This document shows positions 1 through 10,446 of a DNA stretch of 64,000 nucleotides, in pieces; within the stretch, counting starts at the first letter, position 1, and every line of letters begins with the position of its first letter. Source of the DNA: Mycolicibacterium duvalii (lineage in GTDB: Bacteria; Actinomycetota; Actinomycetes; Mycobacteriales; Mycobacteriaceae). A program made the translations under genes and the position numbers. The stretch spans positions 558,001-622,000 of the forward strand of contig NZ_AP022563.1 in the NCBI RefSeq assembly GCF_010726645.1. The letters are read 5' to 3'. The notes below the pieces were generated by a model that searched no databases, was not told the origin of the DNA, and saw nothing but the letters and a program-made list of their open reading frames with translations.

Positions 1-1
1 C

Positions 2-3000
2 GTCCGGACGGTGCTGCCGCCGGCGTTGTCCATCCGCAACGGCCGCCGGTCGGTCGTCATCACCGGTACGCCCGAGCAGCTGGCCCGCTTCGAGCTGTAC
101 TGCGAGAAGATCACCGAGAAAGAAGAGGCCGAACGCAAGAACAAGGTCCGCGGCGGCGCGGTCTTCCGCCCGGTGTTCAACCAGGTCCAGGTCGAGGTCG
201 GCTTCCACACTCCGCGGCTGGCCGGCGGCGTGGACCTGGTCGACGAATGGGCGGCCCGCACCGGCCTGGACGCCGCACTGACCCGGCGCCTGGCCGAGTA
301 CATCTTCGTCAGACCGGTCGACTGGGTCGCCGAGGTCGAGGGCCTCGCCGCGGCCGGCGCCAGGTGGATCATCGACCTGGGTCCGAGCGACACCGTGACG
401 CGGCTGACCGCCCCGGTGATTCGCGGCCTGGGCATCGGCATCGTGCCTGCGGCCACCCGCGCCGGACAGCGCAGCCTGTTCACGGTCGGCGCCGCCCCCA
501 GCGTCGCGCCGGCATGGTCGAGCTACGCGCCGACACCGGTCACCCTGCCCGACGGCTCGGTCAAGGTCGCCACCAAATTCACCCGGCTGACCGGACGGTC
601 GCCGATCCTGCTCGCCGGCATGACGCCGACGACAGTGGACGCCAAGATCGTCGCCGCCGCGGCCAACGCCGGGCACTGGGCCGAGCTGGCCGGCGGTGGG
701 CAGGTCACCGAGGAGATCTTCGATGCCCGCGTCCACGAGCTGACCCAGCTGCTGGAGCCCGGACGCGCGATCCAGTTCAACTCGCTGTTCCTCGACCCGT
801 ACCTATGGAAATTGCAGGTCGGCGGCAAGCGTCTGGTGCAGAAGGCCCGCCAGTCCGGCGCTCCGATCGACGGCGTAGTCGTCACCGCGGGCATCCCGGA
901 CCTCGAAGAGGCCGTCGACCTGATCGAGGAGCTGCACACCGTCGGCATCAGCAACGTGGTGTTCAAGCCGGGCACGGTGGACCAGATCAAGTCCGTCATC
1001 AAGATCGCGCAGGAGGTCCCCGACCGCGACGTCATCGTTCACGTCGAGGGCGGCCGCGCCGGCGGTCACCATTCGTGGGAGGACCTCGACGACCTGCTGC
1101 TGAGCACCTACGGCGAGCTGCGCAAACACACCAACATCACCGTGTGCGTCGGCGGCGGGATCGGCACGCCCGAGCGGGCCGCGGACTACCTGTCCGGGGA
1201 GTGGGCGAAGGCCTACGGGTTCCCGGCCATGCCGGTCGACGGCATCCTGGTCGGCACCGCCGCCATGGCCACCAAGGAGGCCACCACCTCCCCGGCGGTC
1301 AAGCAGATGCTCGTCGAGACCGGCGGCACCCCGGACTGGGTCGGGGCCGGCAAAGCCGTCAACGGTATGGCCAGCGGCCGCAGCCAGCTCGGCGCCGACA
1401 TCCACGAGATCGACAATGCCGCGTCGCGCTGCGGTCGCCTGCTCGACGAGGTGGCCGGTGACGCCGACGCGGTGGCCGAGCGGCGCGACGAGATCATCGC
1501 CGCGATGGCCAAGACGGCCAAGCCGTACTTCGGCGACGTCGCGGACATGACCTATCTGCAGTGGTTGCAGCGCTACGTCGACCTGGCCGTCGGCGACGGC
1601 GACACCACCGCCGACACGGCCCATCCCGGCAGCCCCTGGCTGGCGGACACCTGGCGGGACCGCTTCGAGGACATGCTCAAGCGCGCCGAGGCCCGCCTGC
1701 ACGCGAAGGACTACGGCCCGATCGAATCGCTGTTCAGCGCGGGTGCGGACGGCGACGCGCTGCTGGACAACCCCGAGACCGCGGTGGCGGCCCTGCTGGC
1801 CCGCTACCCGGACGCCGAGACGGTGCGGTTGCACCCGGCCGATGTGCCGTACTTCGTGACGCTGTGCAAGAAGCCGGGTAAGCCGGTCAACTTCGTACCG
1901 GTCATCGACAAGGATGTCCGCCGCTGGTGGCGCAGCGACTCGCTGTGGCAGGCGCACGACGCCCGCTACAGCGCCGACGAAGTGTGCATCATCCCCGGCA
2001 CCCAGGCGGTCGCGGGCATCACCCGCGTCGACGAGCCGGTCGGCGACCTGCTCGACCGCTTCGAACAAGAGATCGTGGACCGCGTGCTGGCCACCGGCGC
2101 CGAACCCGTCGCAGTGGTGTCGCGCCGTCAGGCGCGCGCGGACGTCAGCGGACCGCTGGCGGTGGTGCTGGACTCGCCCGACGTGCTGTGGGCCGGGCGC
2201 ACCTCGATCAACCCCGTGCACCGCATCGGCGCGCCGAACGAGTGGCAGGTCAACGACGTGCCCGGAAAGCCGAGCGCGACCCACCCGAACACCGGCGCGC
2301 GGCTGGAGCAGAGCGTCGACGAGTCCGGGAAGACCTCGGTGACGCTGCGCGTGCCGCTGTCCGACATCTGGATCGACATCCGGTTCACGCTGCCCGCGTG
2401 CACCGTCGACGGCGGTATGCCGATCGTGACGGTCGAGGACGCCTCGCGCGCGATGCGTGCGGTGCTCGCGATCGCCGCGGGTGTCGACGGCCCGGACGCG
2501 CTTCCCGCCGTGGCGGACAACACGGCCACCGTGACGGTGCGCTGGGATCCCGAACGGGTCGCCGACCACACCGGCGTCACCGCGACCTTCGGTGCGCCGC
2601 TGGCGCCGGGCCTGACGCTGGTGCCCGACGCGCTGGTCGGGCTGTGCTGGCCCGCGGTATTCGCGGCCATCGGCTCCGCCGCCACCGACGACGGCTTCCC
2701 TGTGGTGGAAGGTCTGCTCAGCCTGGTCCACCTCGACCACGCCGCGCACCTGCTGCATGCCATGCCCACCGGCGAGGCGGAATTGACCGTCACCGCAACG
2801 GCTCTCGCGGCCACCGACACCGAGGTCGGTCGCGTGGTCCCGGTGGACGTGACGATCGCCGACGCGCAGGGGGTCGCGCTGGCCACCCTCGCCGAGCGGT
2901 TCGCGATCCGTGGCCGCACCGGTGCCGTCGAGTTGAGTGACCCGCCGCGCGCCGGTGGGGCGATCACCGACAACGCCACCGACACCCCGCGCCGCCGGCG

Positions 3001-6000
3001 CCGCGACGTCGTGGTCGACGCGCCGGTCGACATGAGCGCGTTCGCGGTCGTCTCCGGTGACCACAACCCCATCCACACCGACCGTGCCGCCGCACTGCTG
3101 GCCGGGCTGAAATCGCCCATCGTGCACGGTATGTGGCTGTCCGCCGCCGCGCAGCACGCGGTCACGGCCACCGACGGTCGTGCCACCCCGCCGGCGCGTC
3201 TGGTGGGCTGGACGTCGCGTTTCCTGGGCATGGTGCTGCCCGGCGACGAGATCGAGTTCCGCGTCGACCGGGTCGGCATCGACCGGGGCGCCGAGATCGT
3301 CGAGGTCGCCGCGCGAGTCGGCTCGGAACTGGTGATGTCGGCGACCGCGCAACTGGCCGCGCCGAAGACGGTCTACGCGTTCCCCGGACAGGGCATCCAG
3401 TCCAAGGGCATGGGCATGGAGGTTCGGGCCCGGTCCAAGGCGGCGCGCCAGATTTGGGACAAGGCGGACAAGTTCACCCGCGAGACACTCGGCTTCTCGG
3501 TCCTGCACGTGGTGCGGGACAACCCGACGTCGCTGATCGCCTCGGGGGTCCACTACCACCATCCCGAGGGTGTGCTCTACCTGACGCAGTTCACCCAGGT
3601 GGCGATGGCCACCACCGCGGCGGCACAGGTCGCCGAGATGCGGGAGAACGGTGCGTTCGTCGAGGGTGCGATCGCCTGCGGGCACTCCGTCGGCGAGTAC
3701 ACCGCGCTGGCGTGTGTGTCGGGTGTCTATGAACTCGAGGGCCTGCTCGAGGCGGTGTTCCACCGCGGCAGCAAGATGCACGACATCGTCCCCCGCGATG
3801 CGATGGGGCGGTCGAACTACCGCATGGCCGCGATCCGGCCGTCGCAGATCGACCTCGACGACGACGACGTCAACGACTTCATCGCCGAGATCGCCGAACG
3901 CACCGGTGAGTTCCTGGAGATCGTCAACTACAACCTGCGGGGCGCGCAGTACGCGATTGCCGGCACCGTACGCGGACTCGAGGAACTCGAGGCCGAGGTC
4001 GAGCGCCGGCGCGAACTGACCGGCGGGAAGCGGTCGTTCATCCTGGTGCCGGGCATCGATGTGCCGTTCCACTCCAGCGTGTTGCGGGTCGGCGTGGACG
4101 ACTTCCGCCGCGCCCTGGACCGAGTCATGCCGCACGGGACGGACCCCGAGATGGTCATCGGCCGCTACATCCCCAACCTGGTTCCGCGGCCCTTCACCCT
4201 CGATCGTGACTTCATCCAGGAGATTCGCGATCTGGTGCCGGCCGTGGAACTCGACGAGGTGCTCGCGAACTACGACGAGTGGCGCAACGAGCGCCCGGCC
4301 GACCTCTGCCGCAAGGTCATCATCGAGCTGTTGGCCTGGCAGTTCGCCAGCCCGGTGCGCTGGATCGAGACCCAGGACCTGCTGTTCATCGAGGAGGCCG
4401 CGGGCGGACTCGGGGTCGAACGGTTCGTCGAGATCGGCGTGAAGTCCGCGCCGACCGTCGCCGGGCTGGCGCAGAACACGCTCAAGCTGCCCGAGTACTC
4501 GCACAACACCACCGAGGTGCTCAACGCCGAGCGCGACGCTGCGGTGCTGTTCGCCACCGACACCGATCCCGAGCCCGAGCTCGACGAGCCGGCGCAGGAT
4601 TCAGCGCCGGCCACGGAAGCCGTTCCGGCAGAAGCGGTTCCGGCCGAGGTGCCGGCGGCTCCTGCGGCGGCACCCGCCGGTGGGCCCCGGCCAGAGGACA
4701 TCGGGTTCGACGCCGCCGACGCCACCATGGCGCTGATCGCGCTGTCGGCCAAGATCCGCATCGACCAGATCGAGGCGCTGGACTCCATCGAGTCCATCAC
4801 CGACGGCGCGTCCTCGCGTCGCAACCAGATGCTGGTCGACCTCGGCTCGGAGCTCAACCTCGGTGCGATCGACGGCGCCGCGGAGGCCGACCTGGCCGGG
4901 CTCAAGGGCCAGGTGACCAAACTGGCCCGCACCTACAAGCCGTTCGGGCCGGTGCTCTCCGATGCGATCAACGACCAGTTGCGCACGGTCCTCGGGCCGT
5001 CGGGCAAGCGGCCGGCCTACATCGCCGAGCGGGTCAAGAAGACCTGGGAGCTCGGCGACGGCTGGGCCAAGCACGCCACCGTCGAGGTGGCGCTGGGCAC
5101 CCGCGAGGGCTCCAGCGTGCGCGGCGGGCCGCTGGGCGGTCTGCACGAGGGCGCGCTGGGCGATGCGGCCGGCGTCGACAAGGTGATCGACGCCGCGGTG
5201 GCCGCGGTCGCGGCACGCCGCGGGGTGCCGGTCTCGCTGCCGTCGGCCGGTGGCGGCGGCGGTGGCGTCGTCGACTCGGCGGCGCTGGGCGAGTTCGCCG
5301 CCCAGGTCACGGGCCCCGAAGGGGTGCTGGCCTCGGCGGCCCGCACCATCCTCGACCAGCTGGGTCTGGGAAACACCGCCGCGACGCCGGAAGCGGCCAC
5401 CGACGCGGAGCTGATCGATCTCGTCACCAGCGAGCTCGGGGCGGACTGGCCGCGCCTGGTGGCCCCGGTCTTCGACGGCCGCAAGGCGGTGCTGTTCGAC
5501 GACCGGTGGGCCAGCGCCCGGGAGGATCTGGTCCGGATCTGGCTGATGGACGACGACGACGTCGACGCCGACTGGGCGCACCTGGCCGAGCGGTTCGAAG
5601 GCGCCGGCCACGTCGTCAGCACGCAGGCCACCTACTGGCAGGGCAAGGCGCTGGCGGCCGGGCGCACCGTGCACGCGTCGCTGTACGCGCGCGCCGCGGC
5701 CGGAGCCGAGAACCCGGGCAAGGGCCGTTACAGCGACGAGGTCGCTGTGGTCACCGGCGCATCGAAGGGCTCCATCGCGGCGTCGGTGGTGGCGCAGCTG
5801 CTCGACGGCGGCGCGACCGTCATCGCGACCACGTCGCGGCTGGACGACAGCCGGCTGGCGTTCTACCGCGGGCTCTACCGCGACCATGCCCGCTTCGGCG
5901 CCAAGTTGTGGGTGCTGCCGGCGAACATGGCTTCCTACAACGACATCGACGCGCTCGCCGAGTGGGTCGGCACCGAGCAGACCGAGAGCCTGGGGCCGAA

Positions 6001-8602
6001 GTCGATCCACATCAAGGACGCGTTGTCGCCGACGCTGCTGTTCCCGTTCGCCGCTCCGCGGGTCGGCGGGGACCTGTCCGAGGCCGGGTCGCGCTCCGAG
6101 ATGGAGATGAAGGTGCTGCTGTGGGCCGTGCAGCGGCTGATCGGCGGGCTGTCGCACATCGGGGCCGACCGCGACATCGCCGCTCGGTTGCACGTGGTAC
6201 TGCCCGGCTCTCCGAACCGCGGCATGTTCGGCGGTGACGGCGCCTACGGCGAGTCCAAGGCGGCGCTCGATGCGGTCGTCTCGCGGTGGAAGGCCGAGAC
6301 GTCCTGGGCGCAGCGGGTGAGCCTGGCTCATGCGCTGATCGGCTGGACCCGCGGGACCGGGTTGATGGGCCACAACGACGTCATCGTCGACGCGGTCGAA
6401 GAGGCCGGGGTGATCACCTACTCGACCGAGCAGATGGCCAAGATGCTGCTCGACCTGTGCGACGTGGAGACCAAGGTCGCCGCCGCGCGCGAGCCAGTGC
6501 AGACCGACCTGACCGGCGGGCTGGCCGAGGTGGAGCTCGATCTGGCGGCGCTGGCCACCCGGGCCCGCGACGAGGCGGTCACCGAGTCCGACGAGGAGGC
6601 TGCCGACGAACCCGCCGCGACGACCATCGCCGCGCTGCCGTCGCCGCCGCGGCCGCCGCAGCCCGCACCGGCACCGGAGTGGGCCGACCTCGACGTCGAC
6701 CCCGCCGATCTGGTCGTCATCGTCGGTGGCGCCGAGCTGGGTCCCTACGGATCGTCGCGGACCCGCTTCGAGATGGAGGTCGACAACGAACTGTCGGCCG
6801 CCGGTGTGCTCGAGCTGGCCTGGACGACCGGTCTGATCAAGTGGGAGGACGATCCGCAACCCGGTTGGTATGACACCGAATCCGGCGATCTGGTCGACGA
6901 GTCCGAGTTGGTGGAGCGTTATCACGACACGGTCGTCGAGCGTTGCGGGATCCGTGAGTTCGTTGATGACGGCGCGATCGATCCGGATCACGCATCGCCG
7001 CTGCTGGTCAGCGTGTTCCTGGACAAGGACTTCCGGTTCGTGGTGTCCAGTGAGGCCGATGCACGCGCGTTCGTGCAGTTCGACCCCGAGCACACGGTGG
7101 CCCGCCCGGTCCCGGACTCCGGCGACTGGGAGGTGATCCGCAAGGCGGGCACCGAGATTCGCGTGCCGCGCAAGACCAAGCTCTCCCGCACCGTGGGGGC
7201 GCAGATCCCGACCGGGTTCGATCCGACGGTGTGGGGCATCACCGCCGACATGGCCAACTCGATCGACCGGGTGGCGCTGTGGAACATCGTCGCCACGGTC
7301 GACGCGTTCCTGTCGTCGGGCTTCACCCCGGCCGAGTTGATGCGCTGGGTGCATCCGAGCCTGGTGGCCTCGACGCAGGGCACCGGCATGGGCGGCATGA
7401 CCTCGATGCAGACCATGTACCACGGCAACCTGCTGGGCCGCAGCAAGCCGAACGACATCCTGCAGGAGGTGCTGCCGAATGTCGTTGCCGCCCATGTCAT
7501 GCAGTCCTACGTCGGCGGTTACGGCGCAATGGTCCACCCGGTCGGTGCGTGTGCCACCGCGGCGGTGTCGGTCGAGGAGGGTGTGGACAAGATCCGCCTC
7601 GGCAAGGCCGAACTGGTGGTGGCGGGCGGCTACGACGACCTGACGCTGGAGGCCGTGATCGGCTTCGGTGACATGGCGGCCACCGCCGACACCGAGGTGA
7701 TGCGGGCCAAGGGCATCAGCGACTCGAAGTTCTCCCGCGCCAACGACCGCCGTCGGCTGGGCTTCCTGGAGGCCGAGGGTGGCGGCACGGTGCTGCTGGC
7801 CCGCGGCGACCTGGCGCTGAAGATGGGTCTGCCGGTGCTCGCGGTGGTCGCATACGCCCAGTCGTTCGCCGACGGTGTGCACACCTCGATCCCGGCGCCC
7901 GGGCTCGGTGCGCTCGGCGCGGGCCGCGGCGGGCGCGAGTCGGTGCTGGCGCGCTCGCTGGCCAAGCTGGGCGTCGGTGCCGACGACATCGCGGTGATCT
8001 CCAAACACGACACCTCGACGCTGGCCAACGACCCCAACGAGACCGAGTTGCACGAGCGGCTCGCCGACTCGCTGGGCCGTTCCGACGGGGCGCCGCTGTT
8101 CATCATCAGCCAGAAGAGCCTCACCGGCCACGCCAAGGGCGGCGCCGCGGTGTTCCAGATGATGGGGCTGTGCCAGGTGCTGCGGGACGGAGTGGTCCCG
8201 CCGAACCGCAGCCTGGACTGTGTCGACGACGAGCTGGCGACGTCCACGCACTTCGTGTGGCCGCGCGAGACCCTGCGGCTGGGGGAGAAGTACCCGCTCA
8301 AGGCGGGACTGCTGACCAGCCTCGGATTCGGCCACGTGTCGGGGTTGATCGCACTGGTGCATCCGCAGGCGTTCCTGGCCACGCTGACCCCCGAGCAGCG
8401 GGAGGTCTACCAGGCGCAGGCGCAGGAACGCACGCTGGCCGGCCAGCGCCGCCTGGCGTCGGCGATCGCCGGTGGGCCGTCGCTCTACGAGCGACCGGGA
8501 GACCGGCGCTTCGACCAGGAACGGCCCGAAAAGGCCCAGGAGGCGGCCATGCTGCTGGACCCGGGTTCGCGACTCGGCGACGACGGCGTGTATCAACGGT
8601 GA
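2..8602 (+). CDS. fas: Type I fatty acid synthase, 5' end outside window
   Basis: Cytosolic multifunctional synthase making the long-chain acyl-CoAs used for membrane lipids and as mycolate precursors. The frame is open from base 2, leaving 2866 residues; mycobacterial FAS-I is about 3070, so roughly 200 N-terminal residues (start of the acetyl transferase) lie outside. Domain order in the visible fragment: AT remnant (1-170), enoyl reductase (about 185-560), MaoC-like dehydratase (about 900-1110, SGDHNPIHTD), malonyl/palmitoyl transferase (about 1120-1520, GHSVGEY with Ser1229), ACP (about 1570-1650, GASSRRNQ), ketoreductase (from about 1910, VTGASKGSIA) and ketosynthase (about 2240-2840, VGACATAAV with Cys2517, plus KHDTST and GHAKGG histidines). 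This is the canonical mycobacterial order and all active-site motifs seen are intact. The phosphopantetheinyl transferase is the next gene, as usual in mycobacteria. Confidence 0.98.
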   Translation, partial: VRTVLPPALSIRNGRRSVVITGTPEQLARFELYCEKITEKEEAERKNKVRGGAVFRPVFNQVQVEVGFHTPRLAGGVDLVDEWAARTGLDAALTRRLAEYIFVRPVDWVAEVEGLAAAGARWIIDLGPSDTVTRLTAPVIRGLGIGIVPAATRAGQRSLFTVGAAPSVAPAWSSYAPTPVTLPDGSVKVATKFTRLTGRSPILLAGMTPTTVDAKIVAAAANAGHWAELAGGGQVTEEIFDARVHELTQLLEPGRAIQFNSLFLDPYLWKLQVGGKRLVQKARQSGAPIDGVVVTAGIPDLEEAVDLIEELHTVGISNVVFKPGTVDQIKSVIKIAQEVPDRDVIVHVEGGRAGGHHSWEDLDDLLLSTYGELRKHTNITVCVGGGIGTPERAADYLSGEWAKAYGFPAMPVDGILVGTAAMATKEATTSPAVKQMLVETGGTPDWVGAGKAVNGMASGRSQLGADIHEIDNAASRCGRLLDEVAGDADAVAERRDEIIAAMAKTAKPYFGDVADMTYLQWLQRYVDLAVGDGDTTADTAHPGSPWLADTWRDRFEDMLKRAEARLHAKDYGPIESLFSAGADGDALLDNPETAVAALLARYPDAETVRLHPADVPYFVTLCKKPGKPVNFVPVIDKDVRRWWRSDSLWQAHDARYSADEVCIIPGTQAVAGITRVDEPVGDLLDRFEQEIVDRVLATGAEPVAVVSRRQARADVSGPLAVVLDSPDVLWAGRTSINPVHRIGAPNEWQVNDVPGKPSATHPNTGARLEQSVDESGKTSVTLRVPLSDIWIDIRFTLPACTVDGGMPIVTVEDASRAMRAVLAIAAGVDGPDALPAVADNTATVTVRWDPERVADHTGVTATFGAPLAPGLTLVPDALVGLCWPAVFAAIGSAATDDGFPVVEGLLSLVHLDHAAHLLHAMPTGEAELTVTATALAATDTEVGRVVPVDVTIADAQGVALATLAERFAIRGRTGAVELSDPPRAGGAITDNATDTPRRRRRDVVVDAPVDMSAFAVVSGDHNPIHTDRAAALLAGLKSPIVHGMWLSAAAQHAVTATDGRATPPARLVGWTSRFLGMVLPGDEIEFRVDRVGIDRGAEIVEVAARVGSELVMSATAQLAAPKTVYAFPGQGIQSKGMGMEVRARSKAARQIWDKADKFTRETLGFSVLHVVRDNPTSLIASGVHYHHPEGVLYLTQFTQVAMATTAAAQVAEMRENGAFVEGAIACGHSVGEYTALACVSGVYELEGLLEAVFHRGSKMHDIVPRDAMGRSNYRMAAIRPSQIDLDDDDVNDFIAEIAERTGEFLEIVNYNLRGAQYAIAGTVRGLEELEAEVERRRELTGGKRSFILVPGIDVPFHSSVLRVGVDDFRRALDRVMPHGTDPEMVIGRYIPNLVPRPFTLDRDFIQEIRDLVPAVELDEVLANYDEWRNERPADLCRKVIIELLAWQFASPVRWIETQDLLFIEEAAGGLGVERFVEIGVKSAPTVAGLAQNTLKLPEYSHNTTEVLNAERDAAVLFATDTDPEPELDEPAQDSAPATEAVPAEAVPAEVPAAPAAAPAGGPRPEDIGFDAADATMALIALSAKIRIDQIEALDSIESITDGASSRRNQMLVDLGSELNLGAIDGAAEADLAGLKGQVTKLARTYKPFGPVLSDAINDQLRTVLGPSGKRPAYIAERVKKTWELGDGWAKHATVEVALGTREGSSVRGGPLGGLHEGALGDAAGVDKVIDAAVAAVAARRGVPVSLPSAGGGGGGVVDSAALGEFAAQVTGPEGVLASAARTILDQLGLGNTAATPEAATDAELIDLVTSELGADWPRLVAPVFDGRKAVLFDDRWASAREDLVRIWLMDDDDVDADWAHLAERFEGAGHVVSTQATYWQGKALAAGRTVHASLYARAAAGAENPGKGRYSDEVAVVTGASKGSIAASVVAQLLDGGATVIATTSRLDDSRLAFYRGLYRDHARFGAKLWVLPANMASYNDIDALAEWVGTEQTESLGPKSIHIKDALSPTLLFPFAAPRVGGDLSEAGSRSEMEMKVLLWAVQRLIGGLSHIGADRDIAARLHVVLPGSPNRGMFGGDGAYGESKAALDAVVSRWKAETSWAQRVSLAHALIGWTRGTGLMGHNDVIVDAVEEAGVITYSTEQMAKMLLDLCDVETKVAAAREPVQTDLTGGLAEVELDLAALATRARDEAVTESDEEAADEPAATTIAALPSPPRPPQPAPAPEWADLDVDPADLVVIVGGAELGPYGSSRTRFEMEVDNELSAAGVLELAWTTGLIKWEDDPQPGWYDTESGDLVDESELVERYHDTVVERCGIREFVDDGAIDPDHASPLLVSVFLDKDFRFVVSSEADARAFVQFDPEHTVARPVPDSGDWEVIRKAGTEIRVPRKTKLSRTVGAQIPTGFDPTVWGITADMANSIDRVALWNIVATVDAFLSSGFTPAELMRWVHPSLVASTQGTGMGGMTSMQTMYHGNLLGRSKPNDILQEVLPNVVAAHVMQSYVGGYGAMVHPVGACATAAVSVEEGVDKIRLGKAELVVAGGYDDLTLEAVIGFGDMAATADTEVMRAKGISDSKFSRANDRRRLGFLEAEGGGTVLLARGDLALKMGLPVLAVVAYAQSFADGVHTSIPAPGLGALGAGRGGRESVLARSLAKLGVGADDIAVISKHDTSTLANDPNETELHERLADSLGRSDGAPLFIISQKSLTGHAKGGAAVFQMMGLCQVLRDGVVPPNRSLDCVDDELATSTHFVWPRETLRLGEKYPLKAGLLTSLGFGHVSGLIALVHPQAFLATLTPEQREVYQAQAQERTLAGQRRLASAIAGGPSLYERPGDRRFDQERPEKAQEAAMLLDPGSRLGDDGVYQR

Positions 8603-8624
8603 CCCGTGAGATAGCGTGCTGCCC

Positions 8625-9017
8625 GTGGCAATCGTCGGGATAGGCATCGATCTGGTCTCCATCCCGGATTTCGCGGAGCAGGTGGATCGTCCCGGCACGG
8701 TGTTCGCCGAGACGTTCACCCCCGGCGAGCGGCGCGACGCCGCCGACAAGAGTTCGTCGGCGGCACGCCACCTCGCGGCGAGGTGGGCGGCCAAGGAAGC
8801 TGTGATCAAGGCGTGGTCGGGCTCGCGGTTCTCGAAGCGTCCGGTGCTGCCCGAGGGCATCCACCGCGACATCGAGGTGATCACCGACATGTGGGGCCGC
8901 CCGCGAGTGCGGTTGTCCGGCGCGATCGCCGAGCACCTCAAGGAGGTCACGATCCACCTGTCGCTGACCCACGAGGCCGACACCGCCGCAGCCGTCGCCG
9001 TCCTCGAGGAGCGCTGA
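8625..9017 (+). CDS. acpS: Holo-[acyl-carrier-protein] synthase AcpS
   Basis: Transfers 4'-phosphopantetheine from CoA to the ACP serine, and is expected to activate the adjacent FAS-I. The protein is 130 aa, the length I recall for M. tuberculosis AcpS. Two GTG starts exist, at 8616 and 8625; I chose 8625 because the product then begins VAIVGIGIDLVS and matches the family N-terminus. Mg-binding Asp9 (GIGID) and Glu58 (WAAKEA) are present. The start lies 22 bases after the fas stop, so the two are probably cotranscribed. AcpS-type enzymes usually modify fatty-acid ACPs. The NRPS carrier domains at the far end of the window would normally need a broader Sfp/PptT-type transferase, which is not in the window. 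Confidence 0.95.
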   Translation: MAIVGIGIDLVSIPDFAEQVDRPGTVFAETFTPGERRDAADKSSSAARHLAARWAAKEAVIKAWSGSRFSKRPVLPEGIHRDIEVITDMWGRPRVRLSGAIAEHLKEVTIHLSLTHEADTAAAVAVLEER

Positions 9018-9062
9018 GTTCGCCCGCTCGTAGCGCGGCGGCGACGCACTAACCTGGTCGGC

Positions 9063-10412
9063 ATGACTGATCTGATCGCCAGGGTCCGCGACGTGTTGCC
9101 GGCGGTGCGCGCCGACCTCGAGGACCTGGTGCGCATCGAATCGGTGTGGGCCGACCCCGCGCGCCGCGATGAAGTCCGACGCAGCGCCCAAGCCGTGTCG
9201 AAGCTGTTGTCCGAGGCCGGGTTCGACGACGTACGAATCGTCGCCGAGGGCGGCGCCCCCGCGGTCATCGCCCGCCACCCCGCGCCCCCGGGCGCGCCGA
9301 CCGTGCTGCTCTATGCCCACCACGACGTCCAACCCGAAGGCGATGCCCGGCAATGGCATTCGCCGCCGTTCGAGCCCACCGAACGCGACGGCAGACTCTA
9401 CGGCCGCGGTACCGCCGACGACAAGGCCGGCATCGCCACTCATCTCGCCGCGTTCAGGGCGCACGGCGGCAATCCGCCGGTCGGCGTGACCGTGTTCGTG
9501 GAAGGGGAGGAGGAGTCGGGTTCGCCGTCGCTGGCGCGGCTGCTGGCCGCGCACCGTGATCTGCTGGCTGCCGACGTCATCGTCATCGCCGACTCCGACA
9601 ACTGGAGTACCGAGACTCCGTCGCTGACAGTGTCACTGCGCGGGCTCGCCGACTGTGTCGTCGAGGTCGCCACCCTCGATCACGGCCTGCACTCCGGGAT
9701 GTGGGGCGGGGTGGTGCCGGACGCGCTGACGGTGTTGGTGCGGCTACTGGCCAGCCTGCACGACGACGACGGCAACGTCGCCGTCGCCGGGCTGCACCAG
9801 GCCACCGCCGCCGACGTCGACTACCCGCCCGAACGGGTGCGCACCGACACCGGCCTGCTCGACGGGGTCGACGAGATCGGTTCGGGCACCGTGGCGCAAC
9901 GGCTGTGGGCCAAGCCGTCGATCACGGTGATCGGCATCGACACCACCTCGGTCGCCCAGTCGTCGAACACGCTCATCCCGCGGGCCCGCGCCAAGATCAG
10001 CATGCGCGTCGCACCGGGCGGCGATGCGGGTGAGCACCTGGCCGCGCTCACCCGCCACCTGGAGCAGCACACCCCGTGGGGCGCTCAGCTCACCGTCACA
10101 CCCGGCGACCTCGGCGAGCCGTACGCGATCGACGCCAGCGGTCCGGTCTACGACGCAGCCCGGGAATCGTTCCGGCAGGCTTGGGGGCACGAACCCGTCG
10201 ACACCGGTGTGGGTGGGTCCATCCCGTTCATCGCCGAGTTCGCCCGCGCGTTCCCGGAGGCCAAGATCCTGGTCACCGGCGTCGAGGATCCCGACACCCA
10301 GGCGCACAGCATCAACGAGAGCCTGCACCTGGGCGTGTTGGAGCGCGCGGCGACCGCCGAGGCGCTGTTGCTGGCCCGGCTCGGTGGTGCGAACGGCTCG
10401 ACGGCGTTATAG
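9063..10412 (+). CDS. M20-family metallopeptidase (dipeptidase-like)
   Basis: 449 aa, cytoplasmic. It has the M20 zinc-hydrolase motifs: AHHDVQP near residue 86 (HxD ligand pair), GRGTADDKAG (bridging Asp), EGEEESGSP (catalytic Glu and ligand) and a C-terminal histidine in QAHSINE. The lid/dimerisation domain lies between. It corresponds by position and sequence to the protein after acpS in M. tuberculosis (Rv2522c), an uncharacterised peptidase of the dipeptidase/ArgE/DapE superfamily. The real substrate cannot be read from sequence; dipeptides or N-acyl amino acids are both possible. ATG start; 45 bases separate it from acpS. Confidence 0.9.
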   Translation: MTDLIARVRDVLPAVRADLEDLVRIESVWADPARRDEVRRSAQAVSKLLSEAGFDDVRIVAEGGAPAVIARHPAPPGAPTVLLYAHHDVQPEGDARQWHSPPFEPTERDGRLYGRGTADDKAGIATHLAAFRAHGGNPPVGVTVFVEGEEESGSPSLARLLAAHRDLLAADVIVIADSDNWSTETPSLTVSLRGLADCVVEVATLDHGLHSGMWGGVVPDALTVLVRLLASLHDDDGNVAVAGLHQATAADVDYPPERVRTDTGLLDGVDEIGSGTVAQRLWAKPSITVIGIDTTSVAQSSNTLIPRARAKISMRVAPGGDAGEHLAALTRHLEQHTPWGAQLTVTPGDLGEPYAIDASGPVYDAARESFRQAWGHEPVDTGVGGSIPFIAEFARAFPEAKILVTGVEDPDTQAHSINESLHLGVLERAATAEALLLARLGGANGSTAL

Positions 10413-10446
10413 CCGCGGAGGCGCTCTCTCTGACAGACTCGGCGAC

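Noticed and set aside
803..9268. Long antisense open frames opposite fas (for example 803-4504 and 4601-9268)
   Set aside because: They mirror the high-GC codon structure of the sense gene, have low-complexity Arg/Gly/His-rich translations and no domain or RBS.
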